From: Streptomyces sp. QL37
Lineage (GTDB): Bacteria > Actinomycetota > Actinomycetes > Streptomycetales > Streptomycetaceae
NCBI RefSeq assembly: GCF_002941025.1
Contig: NZ_PTJS01000001.1
Span: 4,402,001 to 4,466,000, forward strand
Direction of reading: 5' to 3'
DNA: 64,000 bases
The position numbers were made by a program, and so were the translations under genes. The notes under the pieces are model-generated. The model was not told where the DNA came from, searched no databases, and saw nothing but the letters and a program-made list of their open reading frames with translations. Below are positions 29,640 through 38,297 of the stretch, one piece after another (position 1 is the first letter of the stretch; each line of letters starts with the position of its first letter).

Positions 29640-31343
29640 GTGTCCGGTACCGGTTCGGTTGAGGAGCTGGGTGCGCACGCAGCGCGGGCTAGGGCCGTGG
29701 CTCTGCTGCGCATCCGCAGCAGAGCCACGGCCCTGGCGATCCTGCCCGCGGCCGCGGCCGTCGTGCTGCTCGTCGCGGTCGCCCAGGGGCGCATCGGCCC
29801 GGGCGTGTGGTCCACGGTCAGCTGGGCGGTGGCGGCCTGCGCCGTCGTGGTCCTGCTGGTCGCCGCGGCGGTCGCCGTCGCGGTGGCGCGTGCGAGGCCG
29901 GCGGTCAGCCCGACCGTGCCGCTCACCGAGGCGGCGGCCCCCGATCTCTACCGGCTGGTCAGGGACCTCGCCGACCGGCTCGACGTCCCGGCGCCGTCGG
30001 CCATAGCGCTGACCCCGGACTGCGACAGCTGGCTGGAGGACCGTACGCACCCCGCCGCACAGCCGAAGGGGCCGACGGCGTCCCGGCGTGGCCGCCGGGT
30101 CCCCGCGGCGCCCGTGCTGGTGATCGGCTCCCCCTTCCTGTGGTGGATGAGGGTCGCCGAGCTCCGGGCGGTTCTCGCCCCGGTCGTCGCGGGGACCGGT
30201 CCGTCCGCCCACCCCGACATAGCCGCCGCCCGCCGCTTCGTCCGTGGTCTGGACGCCGCGGTCGCCGACGCCGCCCTGCCCGGGCAAGGGCGGGTACGCA
30301 GGATTCCCGCGGCCTTCGTGGGGTGGGTCGCCAGGGTGCTGCTGCGCGGCTGTCGAGGTCATGCGGCGGAGATGGAGCGCTGCGTCGCGGCCGCCGCGTC
30401 GGGCCGCGCCCAGGAGGTGGACTACGGGCTGCGGATCGTCGCCCAGGAGCAGGTGGGCCTGGCCTACGCGGGCTGGGACCGGCTGCTGACCCGGGTCGCG
30501 CTTCCCGCCTGGCGGATGGGGCGCTGGCCCTCCCGCCTCGACGCCGGTGTCGTCTCCGCGCTCACCGAGCTCTCCCGGCGCGACCGGCTGGCCGAGGGCT
30601 TCACGTCCCGGCTGGGGGAGCGCCCCGCATGCGATCTCATCGAGGAGCCCGGCGCGGCCGACGAGGCGGCCTCGCTGCTGGCCGCCCGGCTCTTCCACGG
30701 AGGGCCGGCCGAGCCCGGACCGGGCTGGTCCCCGGTCGACTGGCAGCAGTATCCGGAAGAGGTCGTGGACCGGAAATGGCGTACGGAGGCCGCCCGTCTG
30801 CACCGGGTGCTCGACGCCATGGGAGTGGCCACCAGCGTCTCCGTGGGGGCCCCGGACGCGGCGGCGGACGGCTCCGCGGTGCCCACGCTGGCGCGTGTGA
30901 TCGACCACCTCGCCACACCGGGCGCCGACAGCGAGGCTCTCGCGGCCGGGCTCGGTGCCGCGGTCGCCCGCGACGAGGAGAAGGCGGCCCCGCGTCCCCG
31001 GACCGGCGCCAGCGGCTCCCCCGCAGCCGGGGCGGATGCCGGTCCGCCCGACCTCTGGGGGCCGGTCCCGCTCCCGCTCTTCCCCCTCCAGCCACCCCGC
31101 ACGGGCACGGAGCTGCTCGCCGACCACGTCGTGGCGATGGTCTGCTGCGCCGCCGTGGACACGGCGGGGGCCGCGCCCGGACTCGACTGGCTCGACGGCC
31201 CCGCGCTGCTGGTCGACGGCGGCCGCAGGTCGGACCTGGGCGCCCCCGTCTCCACCCTTGTCGAGGACGGGGACGCCGAGCCGCTGCTCTCCTGGCTCAC
31301 GGCGGTAGGGGTGCGCACGGACAAACCGGTACGCCTGGGCTGA
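29640..31343 (+). CDS. Membrane protein resembling a catalytically dead M48 peptidase
   Basis: A 567-residue protein with two N-terminal membrane helices (ATALAILPAAAAVVLLVAVA and VSWAVAACAVVVLLVAAAVA). LYRLVRDLADRLDVPAPSAI, then PVLVIGSPFLWWMRVAELRA and VLAPVVAGT follow. This pattern mirrors the M48 family (a helix before a strand, then the helix that normally carries HExxH), but the HExxH position reads APVVAG, so zinc binding and proteolysis are not expected. A coupled cytosolic half of about 400 residues has no family I recognise. The start is GTG 29640, preceded by GAGGGGGTGA. A perfect 20-bp inverted repeat lies in codons 18-32. The family call is inference from pattern; alternatively it is simply an orphan Streptomyces membrane protein. 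Confidence 0.6.
   Translation: MSGTGSVEELGAHAARARAVALLRIRSRATALAILPAAAAVVLLVAVAQGRIGPGVWSTVSWAVAACAVVVLLVAAAVAVAVARARPAVSPTVPLTEAAAPDLYRLVRDLADRLDVPAPSAIALTPDCDSWLEDRTHPAAQPKGPTASRRGRRVPAAPVLVIGSPFLWWMRVAELRAVLAPVVAGTGPSAHPDIAAARRFVRGLDAAVADAALPGQGRVRRIPAAFVGWVARVLLRGCRGHAAEMERCVAAAASGRAQEVDYGLRIVAQEQVGLAYAGWDRLLTRVALPAWRMGRWPSRLDAGVVSALTELSRRDRLAEGFTSRLGERPACDLIEEPGAADEAASLLAARLFHGGPAEPGPGWSPVDWQQYPEEVVDRKWRTEAARLHRVLDAMGVATSVSVGAPDAAADGSAVPTLARVIDHLATPGADSEALAAGLGAAVARDEEKAAPRPRTGASGSPAAGADAGPPDLWGPVPLPLFPLQPPRTGTELLADHVVAMVCCAAVDTAGAAPGLDWLDGPALLVDGGRRSDLGAPVSTLVEDGDAEPLLSWLTAVGVRTDKPVRLG
29691..29734. repeat. Perfect 20-bp inverted repeat inside a coding region
   Basis: agggccgtggctctgctgcg (29691-29710) and its exact reverse complement (29715-29734) are separated by four bases. 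It would form a very stable hairpin about 50 bases inside the mRNA of the M48-like gene. Confidence 0.95.
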
Positions 31344-31562
31344 GAGGTGCGCCAGAGCCGACGGGCCGACCGAGTTGAACGGCCGACCGTCCACTTAGAT
31401 GGCGAAATGCCCGAAGTATCCCCTCAATACCTGGAAGATCAGGCTTCGGTGGCATCAAATCGCGACGAACGGTAACGGTGTGCGTGCGTAATGTGATGTG
31501 CTGGGGGAGTGGCGCCGGGACCCGGCGCGGTAGATGTGTCGGGGACGAGGGAGGGGAGCGGG

Positions 31563-33026
31563 ATGGGGGCGGAGCAGATCCGGCGATGGGAATCGGGTGC
31601 CCTCGCGCATGCCGTGAGCGACCCCTTCGGGCAGGGTCCGCTGCCCTGGCTGCGGGGCAGCGAGAACTACTTCGACGACACCGGCCAGGTCGTCCCCTGG
31701 TACGCCGACCCCGAGCTCGGCCGCGGCGGTACCGGCGGCGGCACGCGGACGGCCGACGACGTGCACCAGCAGATCAAGGGGTTCGTGTCCCCCGGTGCCG
31801 CGGCACCCGGTGAGGCGATCGACTTCCACATCACGGTGGACCCGCCCCAGCAGTTCTCCGTCGACGTCTACCGCATCGGGCACTACGCGGGTGACGGCGC
31901 CGCCAAGATCACCACCAGCCCGCGCCTGTCCGGCATCGTCCAGCCGGCACCGCTGGCCGCCGAGCGGACGGTCTCCTGCCATCACTGGTGGCTCTCCTGG
32001 CGGCTCCAGATCCCCAGCTACTGGTCGGTCGGGGCATACGTCGCGGTGCTCACCACCGCCGACGGCCACCGCTCGCACGTCCCCTTCACGGTCCGCGACG
32101 ACCACCCCGCGGACCTGCTGCTCCTGCTCCCCGACGTCACCTGGCAGGCCTACAACCTCTATCCGGAGGACGGCCGCACCGGCGCGAGCCTCTACCACGC
32201 CTGGGACGAGCGGGGCCGGCTGCTGGGCGAGGAGGACGCCGCCGTCACCATCTCCTTCGACCGCCCCTACGCGGGCGCCGGGCTGCCTCTCCACGTCGGC
32301 CACGCCTACGACTTCATCCGGTGGGCCGAGCGCTACGGCTACGACCTCGCGTACGCCGACGCCCGTGACCTGCACGCCGGCCGAGTGGACCCGAGCCGCT
32401 ACCGGGGCCTCGTCTTCCCCGGACACGACGAGTACTGGTCGGTGCCGATGCGCCGCACCACCGAGCTGGCCAGGGACACCGGAACCTCACTCGTCTTCCT
32501 CTCGGCCAACACCATGTACTGGCAGGTCGGCCTCGGTCCGTCCCCCTCCGGGGTACCCGACCGCCTGCTCACCTGCCGCAAGCGGCGCGGCCCGGGGAAG
32601 TCCGCGCTGTGGCGTGAGATCGACCGCCCCGAGCAGCAGCTGCTCGGCATCCAGTACGCGGGCCGGGTCCCCGATCCGCACCCCATGGTCGTGCGGAACG
32701 CGAACCACTGGCTCTGGGAGGCCACCGGCGCGGCCGAGGGCGACGAGATCGACGGGCTGGTCGCCGGCGAGGCCGACCGCTACTTCCCGCGTACGGCGCT
32801 GCCCGAGCACGAGAGCCGCATGCTGCTCGCGCACTCCCCGTACGCGGACAGCGAAGGGGCCACCCGGCACCAGGAGACCTCGCTGTACCGAGCTCCGTCG
32901 GGTGCGCTCGTCTTCGCCTCGGGCACCTTCGCCTGGTCGCCGGCCCTGGACCGCCCGGGCCATGTCGACTCCCGTGTCCAGCGGGCCACGGCCAACCTGC
33001 TCGACCGGATCTGCAAGCGGGACTGA
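31563..33026 (+). CDS. N,N-dimethylformamidase beta-subunit-like domain protein
   Basis: A 487-residue protein with the DMFase large-subunit-like fold: IGHYAGDGAAK, LLLLLPDVTWQAYNLYPEDG, SFDRPYAGAG, WAERYGYDLAYADARDL, YRGLVFPGHDEYWSVPMRR and LVFLSANTMYWQVGL. Proteins of this family are widespread in actinobacteria and mostly uncharacterised. True dimethylformamidase also needs a small subunit, which is not present here. No signal peptide is seen. The ATG at 31563 follows GAGGGGAGCGGG. It is monocistronic, with a 219-base gap upstream that presumably holds its promoter. Confidence 0.8.
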   Translation: MGAEQIRRWESGALAHAVSDPFGQGPLPWLRGSENYFDDTGQVVPWYADPELGRGGTGGGTRTADDVHQQIKGFVSPGAAAPGEAIDFHITVDPPQQFSVDVYRIGHYAGDGAAKITTSPRLSGIVQPAPLAAERTVSCHHWWLSWRLQIPSYWSVGAYVAVLTTADGHRSHVPFTVRDDHPADLLLLLPDVTWQAYNLYPEDGRTGASLYHAWDERGRLLGEEDAAVTISFDRPYAGAGLPLHVGHAYDFIRWAERYGYDLAYADARDLHAGRVDPSRYRGLVFPGHDEYWSVPMRRTTELARDTGTSLVFLSANTMYWQVGLGPSPSGVPDRLLTCRKRRGPGKSALWREIDRPEQQLLGIQYAGRVPDPHPMVVRNANHWLWEATGAAEGDEIDGLVAGEADRYFPRTALPEHESRMLLAHSPYADSEGATRHQETSLYRAPSGALVFASGTFAWSPALDRPGHVDSRVQRATANLLDRICKRD

Positions 33027-33165
33027 GAAGCGGAACCGGCCGGCGAGCCCTCTGCTCCGGCCCCTCCGGGACCCCGCCCTGTCCACGGTGCGACCCGTGG
33101 CGGCGCGGCGCCCCGGCATGCGGGACAATCGGAACGACTCCTGGATCAACCTACGCGGAGGCAGC

Positions 33166-34092
33166 GTGTCCGGTTTCGTAGAAAAGCCCGAGCCCGTGCA
33201 GGTGCCGGGGCTCACCCACCTGCACACCGGCAAGGTGCGCGACCTGTACCGGAACGAGGCGGGTGACCTCGTGATGGTCGCCAGCGACCGTATCTCCGCG
33301 TACGACTGGGTCCTGCCCACCGAGATCCCGGACAAGGGCCGCGTGCTCACCCAGCTCTCGCTGTGGTGGTTCGACCAGCTCGCCGACCTCGTCCCCAACC
33401 ATGTGCTGTCGACGGAGCTGCCGCCCGGCGCCCCCGCCGACTGGGCCGGCCGGACCCTGATCTGCCGCTCCCTGCGGATGGTCCAGGTCGAGTGTGTGGC
33501 GCGCGGTTATCTGACGGGTTCCGGCCTGACCGAGTACGACGCGACCCGGACGGTCTGCGGTCTCGGTCTGCCCGAGGGACTCGTCGACGGCTCCGAACTC
33601 CCGGGGCCGATCTTCACCCCGGCCACGAAGGCGGCGGTCGGCGATCACGACGAGAACGTCTCGTACGAGGAGGTCGCCCGCGAGGTCGGCCCGGAGACGG
33701 CGGCCGCGCTGCGCCGGACGACGCTGGACGTCTACGGCCGGGCCCGGGACATCGCCCGTGAGCGCGGGATCATCCTCGCCGACACGAAGTTCGAGTTCGG
33801 CTTCGCGCCGTCCGCGGACGGCGGTGAGGAACTGATCCTCGCGGACGAGGTGCTGACGCCCGACTCCTCCCGCTTCTGGCCCGCCGAGAGCTGGGAGCCG
33901 GGCAAGGCGCAGCCTTCGTACGACAAGCAGTTCGTGCGTGACTGGCTGACCTCGCCGGCCTCCGGCTGGGACCGCCACAGCGAGCAGCCGCCCCCGCCGC
34001 TGCCGCAGGAGATCGTCGACGCGACCCGGGCCAAGTACATCGACGCGTACGAGCTCCTGACCGGCACGAGCTGGCCGGCCCAGCGGGCGTAA
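33166..34092 (+). CDS. purC: Phosphoribosylaminoimidazole-succinocarboxamide synthase (SAICAR synthetase)
   Basis: A 308-residue enzyme condensing CAIR with aspartate to make SAICAR in purine synthesis. It shows HLHTGKVRDLYRNEAGDLVM, ASDRISAYDWVLPTEIPDKG, LRMVQVECVARGYLTGSG, FTPATKAAVGDHDENVSYEE and ILADTKFEFGF. The start is GTG 33166 behind CGGAGGCAGC. Single-gene unit ending in a strong bidirectional hairpin shared with the facing tRNA-Gly. Confidence 0.97.
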   Translation: MSGFVEKPEPVQVPGLTHLHTGKVRDLYRNEAGDLVMVASDRISAYDWVLPTEIPDKGRVLTQLSLWWFDQLADLVPNHVLSTELPPGAPADWAGRTLICRSLRMVQVECVARGYLTGSGLTEYDATRTVCGLGLPEGLVDGSELPGPIFTPATKAAVGDHDENVSYEEVAREVGPETAAALRRTTLDVYGRARDIARERGIILADTKFEFGFAPSADGGEELILADEVLTPDSSRFWPAESWEPGKAQPSYDKQFVRDWLTSPASGWDRHSEQPPPPLPQEIVDATRAKYIDAYELLTGTSWPAQRA

Positions 34093-34096
34093 CGGC

Positions 34097-34130
34097 AGAA
34101 GGCCCCGGTCATGGTGACCGGGGCCTTCTT
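34097..34130. terminator. Bidirectional terminator between purC and tRNA-Gly
   Basis: agaaggccccggtca pairs perfectly with tgaccggggccttct around a short loop, with a T-rich edge on the purC side. Placed just after the purC stop and just beyond the 3' end of the facing tRNA, it should stop both. Confidence 0.85.
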
Positions 34131-34133
34131 GTG

Positions 34134-34209
34134 TGGAGCGGACGACCAGGTTCGAACTGGCGACCTCAACCTTGGCAAGGTTGCGCTCTACCAACTGAGC
34201 TACGTCCGC
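34134..34209 (-). tRNA. tRNA-Gly (GCC), copy 1, CCA encoded
   Basis: Minus-strand sequence starts GCGGACGTAGCTCAGTTGG, with anticodon loop TTGCCAA (anticodon GCC), T arm GTTCGAACC, acceptor CGTCCGC, discriminator T and an encoded CCA. A TATAGT -10-like element at 34231-34236 lies 22 bases upstream and overlaps the stop codon of the response-regulator gene. Confidence 0.97.
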
Positions 34210-34231
34210 AAGCGCCTTGGCGCGGTGCCTA

Positions 34232-34855
34232 CTATACCCAACCTCGCTCCCGTGCGAGACGCACTGCCGCATGACGGTTCTCCGCCCCGAGTTTGGAGAC
34301 GGCCGCCGACAGGTAGTTGCGCACGGTGCCCTGCGACAGCGAGGCCCGCTCCGCGATCTCCGCGACCGGCGCACCGTCCGCCGCCAGCTCCAGCAGCTCC
34401 GCCTCCCGCGCGGTCAGGGGGGAGTCCCCGGCGGAGATCGCGTCAGCCGCCAACTCCGGGTCCACATAACGGTTTCCGGCGTGCACTGTACGGATGATCT
34501 CGGCCAGTCGCCGGGCGCTGACCGTCTTCGGGACGAACGCCCGGACGCCCGCCTCCAGGGCGCGTTTCAGGTGCCCGGGCCGGCCGTGGCTCGTCACGAT
34601 CATGGTCTTGCAGCCGGGCAGTCCGGTCCGCAGCGATGTGGCGACCTTCACACCGTCGGCGCCCGGCATCTCCAGGTCCAGGACCGCCACATCGGGCCGG
34701 TGGGCCATCGCCATCGCGAGCGCCTCCGGCCCGGTCGCCGCCTCGGCGACCAGGACGATGTCGTCCTCCAGCGCGAGGAGGGCGGCCAGCGCGCCCCGGA
34801 TCAGGTGTTCGTCGTCGGCGAGCAGGACGCGGACGGGGTCCGGTGCGGGTGTCAT
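34232..34855 (-). CDS. NarL/LuxR-type response regulator
   Basis: A 207-residue two-component regulator. The receiver domain opens VRVLLADDEHLIRGALAALL (acidic pocket) and has the phospho-acceptor Asp in DVAVLDLEMPGADG, the TS switch in MIVTSHG and the Lys in FVPKTVS. The output is a LuxR-type helix-turn-helix: LTAREAELLELAADGAPVAE, then IAERASLSQGTVRNYLSAAV. It resembles DesR, which pairs with DesK-type kinases. The start ATG overlaps the kinase stop by four bases. The target genes cannot be told from the context, since no desaturase or transporter is adjacent. Confidence 0.93.
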   Translation of the reverse strand: MTPAPDPVRVLLADDEHLIRGALAALLALEDDIVLVAEAATGPEALAMAMAHRPDVAVLDLEMPGADGVKVATSLRTGLPGCKTMIVTSHGRPGHLKRALEAGVRAFVPKTVSARRLAEIIRTVHAGNRYVDPELAADAISAGDSPLTAREAELLELAADGAPVAEIAERASLSQGTVRNYLSAAVSKLGAENRHAAVRLARERGWV

Positions 34856-36111
34856 CTCTTCTCCGGCGTCGAGGGTGCGGTCTTGCGTGGCGAGGGCAGG
34901 GGGACGGCCGCGGTCAGATGGAACCGTCCGTCGTCCGTCGGCCCCGCCTCCAGCGAACCGCCGACCGCGGCCAGTCGTTCCCGGAGTCCGTGGAGTCCTG
35001 AGCCGCCCCCGGAGACGACGGCCGTGTCCGGTGTAACGCCGTCGTTCTCCACCACCAGCCGGACCCCGTCCCGCGAGGCCTCCAGCCGGATGTCGCACCG
35101 CTGCGGATCGCCGTGCCGCAGCACGTTGGTGGCCGCCTCGCGTACGGCCCAGCCGAGCGCCGACTGCACGGGGGAGGGGAGCCGCCCGCCGTCGCCGTGG
35201 ACGGCGCACTCGATGCCCGCCGCCCGCAAGACCCCCTGGGCTCCCAGCAGTTCCGTACGGAGATCGGCCTCCCTGTATCCCCGTACGACGTCCCGGACCT
35301 CCTGCTGGGAGGCGCGGGCGATGCGCTGCACCTCGACCATCTGGTCCGTCGCGGCGGGCTTTCCGCGTTGCGCGAGCTCGACCGCGAGCTCGCTCTTCAG
35401 CGCGATCACCGCCAGATTCCGGCCCAGTACGTCGTGCATGTCCCGCCCGAACCGGAGCCGCTCCTCGGCGACCGCCAGCCGGGTCTCGACGTCCCGGGCG
35501 TCACGGAGCTTCTGCATGATCCCGAGGGTCCAGGCGGAGAGGCGCACGGTGGAGGCGATCAGCAGCCCGCCGAAGCACACCCCCACCAAGGTGGCCAGGG
35601 CGAAGGACCCGGTGCCCCCTGCCAGCAGGGCGCCGCCGCTCATCCCGGCCGCCACCACCGCGATGCACACACACGACACCCACACCGGGACGGCGAGGAC
35701 GAACGGCGTCAGGAACGGCCATGCCACCGCGCCCAGGGCCACCTGCAGCTCGGGGTACGTCCCGGTGCCGGTGTACCCGCCGAGTGTCAGCAGGCCGGCC
35801 GCGTTCGCGACGAACAGAACGGCCGCGAAGGCGATCGGCCGTCGTCCGACGGGCCCGAGGCCGAGATAGCCGTCCAGGGCCCGGGAGACCAACGGCACCG
35901 AGCAGACGCCCTGCGCGATCACGCTGAGGACCGTGAAGGCGATCAGGGCGGCGGGCGCGTCCGAGTGCCGCACCGGGTGCGTCACCGACAGGAGCGCCAC
36001 GCACACGACCATCCCCCAGACCATGGAGTGCAGGGTCCCGCGCGTGTAGAGATCGATCTTGTCGAAGCCCTCGCGCCGCTGCCAGCTGCGCACCTGTGTC
36101 CTCACCCACAC
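34852..36111 (-). CDS. DesK-type membrane sensor histidine kinase
   Basis: A 419-residue kinase with about six N-terminal membrane helices (for example MVVCVALLSVTHPV, FAAVLFVANAAGLLTLGGYT, ALATLVGVCFGGLLIAS) and no large external sensor domain. HisKA_3 follows with the phospho-acceptor His in RFGRDMHDVLGRNLAVIALK. The ATPase domain shows REAATNVLRHGD and GGGSGLHGLRERLAAVGG. It presumably senses a membrane property or a lipophilic signal and phosphorylates the adjacent regulator. The start is GTG 36111; an in-frame GTG two codons later is possible. Confidence 0.92.
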   Translation of the reverse strand: MWVRTQVRSWQRREGFDKIDLYTRGTLHSMVWGMVVCVALLSVTHPVRHSDAPAALIAFTVLSVIAQGVCSVPLVSRALDGYLGLGPVGRRPIAFAAVLFVANAAGLLTLGGYTGTGTYPELQVALGAVAWPFLTPFVLAVPVWVSCVCIAVVAAGMSGGALLAGGTGSFALATLVGVCFGGLLIASTVRLSAWTLGIMQKLRDARDVETRLAVAEERLRFGRDMHDVLGRNLAVIALKSELAVELAQRGKPAATDQMVEVQRIARASQQEVRDVVRGYREADLRTELLGAQGVLRAAGIECAVHGDGGRLPSPVQSALGWAVREAATNVLRHGDPQRCDIRLEASRDGVRLVVENDGVTPDTAVVSGGGSGLHGLRERLAAVGGSLEAGPTDDGRFHLTAAVPLPSPRKTAPSTPEKR

Positions 36112-36233
36112 GGTTTCCGCCCCCCTGTCCCCGTGGACCTTCGCTCAAGACTTCCGCACGATCACGGCCATGAGCAGTGCGCATTGTCACCGCAGTTCAT
36201 GACAAACGTCATGCGCCGATAACCGGAAACGCC

Positions 36234-36265
36234 AAAGGCCCCGGTCGATATCGACCGGGGCCTTT
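36234..36265 (-). terminator. Terminator of the tRNA-Gly pair
   Basis: aaaggccccggtcgat pairs with atcgaccggggccttt as a perfect 16-bp palindromic hairpin, eight bases beyond the 3' end of tRNA-Gly copy 2 on the minus strand. Confidence 0.85.
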
Positions 36266-36272
36266 GAACAAG

Positions 36273-36345
36273 AGCGGACGACCAGGTTCGAACTGGCGAC
36301 CTCAACCTTGGCAAGGTTGCGCTCTACCAACTGAGCTACGTCCGC
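36273..36345 (-). tRNA. tRNA-Gly (GCC), copy 2, CCA not encoded
   Basis: The body is identical to the copy at 34134-34209, with anticodon GCC, but the discriminator T is followed by CTT, so CCA must be added by enzyme. It lies downstream of tRNA-Gly(UCC); a TAGAGT -10-like element is at 36384-36389. Confidence 0.96.
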
Positions 36346-36424
36346 ATTGCTGCCACTCGGCTTTCACCGGTGGAGCGCTCACTACTCTACCTGATCCACT
36401 AAGTGGTCCGGTAAGGCAGTGCAG

Positions 36425-36496
36425 AGCGGGTGACAGGAATTGCACACTGCGCCTTCCCCCTGGAAGGGGGATGTTCTACTACTGAACTACACCCGC
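36425..36496 (-). tRNA. tRNA-Gly (UCC) with unusual D and T loops
   Basis: Acceptor GCGGGTG/CACCCGC, D arm GTTC-AGTAGTA-GAAC, anticodon stem TCCCC/GGGGA with loop CTTCCAG (anticodon TCC), no CCA encoded. The D loop has AG where G18-G19 are normal. The T loop reads GTGCAATTC rather than GTTCRANTC, and its stem needs a bulged T to pair. Loss of the G18:U55 contact with a GUGC loop is known from the cell-wall-specific tRNA-Gly species of staphylococci. Whether this tRNA serves protein synthesis, wall synthesis or both is not decided by sequence. Confidence 0.85.
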
Positions 36497-36648
36497 ACGC
36501 TGCGTCGGGCCCGGCTCTTCGGCCTTGCCCTTCGGCGTGCTCCAGACTCTAGCCGACCTGCGGGGGTGTTGTGCAAGTCGGCTCCCCGAGGTGTCGCTCC
36601 GGCGCCCGGTGGACGCCGGAGCGGAATGGAGCATTCCGGGCACCGCCC

Positions 36649-36984
36649 TCAACTGGCCGCGTTGAACGCCTCGTAGACCTTCTTGGGGATCCGGCCGCGG
36701 GCCGGCACCTCCATCCGGTGCGAGCGGGCCCAGGCGCGCACGGCCGCGGGGTCCGGCGCGAGCGACGTGTGGTGGTACGACACCGGAGCCTTGCCGCGCT
36801 TGCCGGTATTTGTCTGCTTTCGGCCGGCCGTGACGTACGGGGCCAGCGACTTACGCAGTTTCTTTGCGTTGGCGGGATTGAGGTCGATCTCGTACGACTT
36901 CCCGTCCAGGGCGAAGGTGACCGTTTCCGCCGCTTCTCCCCCGTCGATGTCGTCGGAGAGCGTAACCACGACGCGCTGAGCCAT
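36649..36984 (-). CDS. lsr2: Lsr2 nucleoid-associated protein
   Basis: A 111-residue xenogeneic silencer that binds and bridges AT-rich DNA. The N-terminal dimerisation part reads MAQRVVVTLSDDIDGGEAAE, then TVTFALDGKSYEIDL. The C-terminal DNA-binding domain includes AAVRAWARSHRMEVPARGRI with the AT-hook-like RGR. Length and sequence are standard. The upstream region (36985-37368) is clearly more AT-rich than its surroundings, which would suit autoregulation by Lsr2. Confidence 0.95.
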   Translation of the reverse strand: MAQRVVVTLSDDIDGGEAAETVTFALDGKSYEIDLNPANAKKLRKSLAPYVTAGRKQTNTGKRGKAPVSYHHTSLAPDPAAVRAWARSHRMEVPARGRIPKKVYEAFNAAS

Positions 36985-37368
36985 GGATATCGGTCCTTTC
37001 CTGCGGCATCGTCGCGCCTGACATGCGCTGATGCCGGCCTTCCGGCGGCTGGGCGGATACGGATCGACGGCTGTCGACTGTTCCGGGGCAATCGTGCTTT
37101 CCCCGGTATTCATTTGTACAGCGGTGGGAGCCGCATTGTGAAGCCCGGTCAATTGCGTCAGCGTGTTGCAGCCGTGTGCCCGCATGCAATCCGGGTGAAG
37201 ATTTTTCCCAGGATTTTCCCCGGCCGTTGTCGCCTTCGATATCTCGCCGTGATCAGGGCGGCCCGATATCTACCCGCGTAGAATTTCAGGCCAGGTACGC
37301 TGAGTGGACCCGCGGGGATCTGGGGAACCCCTCGGAGACACAGCCGCACCACACCACCGGGAGTGCCA
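36985..37368. promoter_or_regulatory. Divergent promoter region between lsr2 and purS
   Basis: This 384-base gap holds no gene that I can support. It has AT-rich patches such as attcatttgtaca and aagatttttcccaggatttt, unusual in this genome. A TAGAAT -10-like hexamer lies at 37279-37284 on the purS side without a clear -35. It must carry promoters for both lsr2 and purSQL. Confidence 0.5.
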
Positions 37369-37620
37369 GTGGCACGCGTCGTAGTCGACGTCATGCTCAA
37401 GCCGGAGATCCTCGACCCGCAGGGACAGGCTGTGCAGCGCGCACTGCCCCGTCTCGGCTTCGACGGAATCGCGGACGTTCGTCAGGGAAAGCGTTTCGAG
37501 CTCGAGGTCGAGGGGCCGGTCGACGATGCCGCCCTCGCCCGTATTAACGAGATCGCCGAGACCTTCCTCGCCAACACCGTCATCGAGGACTTCACCGTCA
37601 AGGTGGAGGAGGAGAAGTGA
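37369..37620 (+). CDS. purS: FGAM synthase subunit PurS
   Basis: An 83-residue small subunit that bridges PurQ and PurL and helps channel ammonia. It opens [20 protein letters not shown] and continues [20 protein letters not shown] to EEEK. The GTG at 37369 is preferred over the GTG at 37363 for the family-typical start. Its stop overlaps the purQ start (GTGA). First gene of the purSQL operon. Confidence 0.95.
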   Translation: MARVVVDVMLKPEILDPQGQAVQRALPRLGFDGIADVRQGKRFELEVEGPVDDAALARINEIAETFLANTVIEDFTVKVEEEK

Positions 37621-38297
37621 CCACCCGTATCGGCGTCGTCACTTTTCCCGGCACGCTCGACGACCAGGACAGCCTGCGGGCCGTGCGGATCGCGGGTGGC
37701 GAACCCGTATCCCTCTGGCACCGCGACAAGGACCTCCACCAGGTCGACGCGGTCATCCTGGCGGGCGGATTCAGTTACGGCGACTATCTGCGCGCCGGCG
37801 CCATCTCGCGTTTCTCGCCGGTGATGGAGACCGTCATCGAGCAGGCGAAGGCCGGCATGCCGGTCCTCGGCATCTGCAACGGCTTCCAGATCCTGACCGA
37901 GGCACACCTGCTGCCCGGCGCGATGCTGCGCAACAACCACCTCCACTTCATCTGCCGCGACCAGAAGCTGCGGGTGGAGAACGCGGAGACCGCCTGGACC
38001 ACGGACTACTCGGCGGGCCAGGAGATCTCCGTACCGCTGAAGAACGTGGACGGCCGGTACACCGCCGACGAGCGCACGCTCGACGAGCTGGAGGCCGAGG
38101 GCCGCGTCGCCTTCCGTTACGCCGACGTCAACCCGAACGGCTCGCTGCGCGACATCGCCGGCATCACCAACGCCGCGGGCAACGTCGTCGGTCTGATGCC
38201 GCACCCGGAGCACGCCGTCGAGCCGCTGATCGGTACCGGTCGCACCGACGGTCTGGGTTTCTTCACCTCGATCATCAAGAAGCTGGTCAACGCATGA
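37617..38297 (+). CDS. purQ: FGAM synthase glutaminase subunit PurQ
   Basis: A 226-residue class I glutamine amidotransferase feeding ammonia to PurL. It opens [20 protein letters not shown], has the nucleophile Cys in [18 protein letters not shown], and the His-Glu part of the triad in [14 protein letters not shown]. The start GTG overlaps the purS stop, and the stop overlaps the purL start, so the three genes are translationally coupled in subunit stoichiometry. Confidence 0.97.
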   Translation: MTTRIGVVTFPGTLDDQDSLRAVRIAGGEPVSLWHRDKDLHQVDAVILAGGFSYGDYLRAGAISRFSPVMETVIEQAKAGMPVLGICNGFQILTEAHLLPGAMLRNNHLHFICRDQKLRVENAETAWTTDYSAGQEISVPLKNVDGRYTADERTLDELEAEGRVAFRYADVNPNGSLRDIAGITNAAGNVVGLMPHPEHAVEPLIGTGRTDGLGFFTSIIKKLVNA

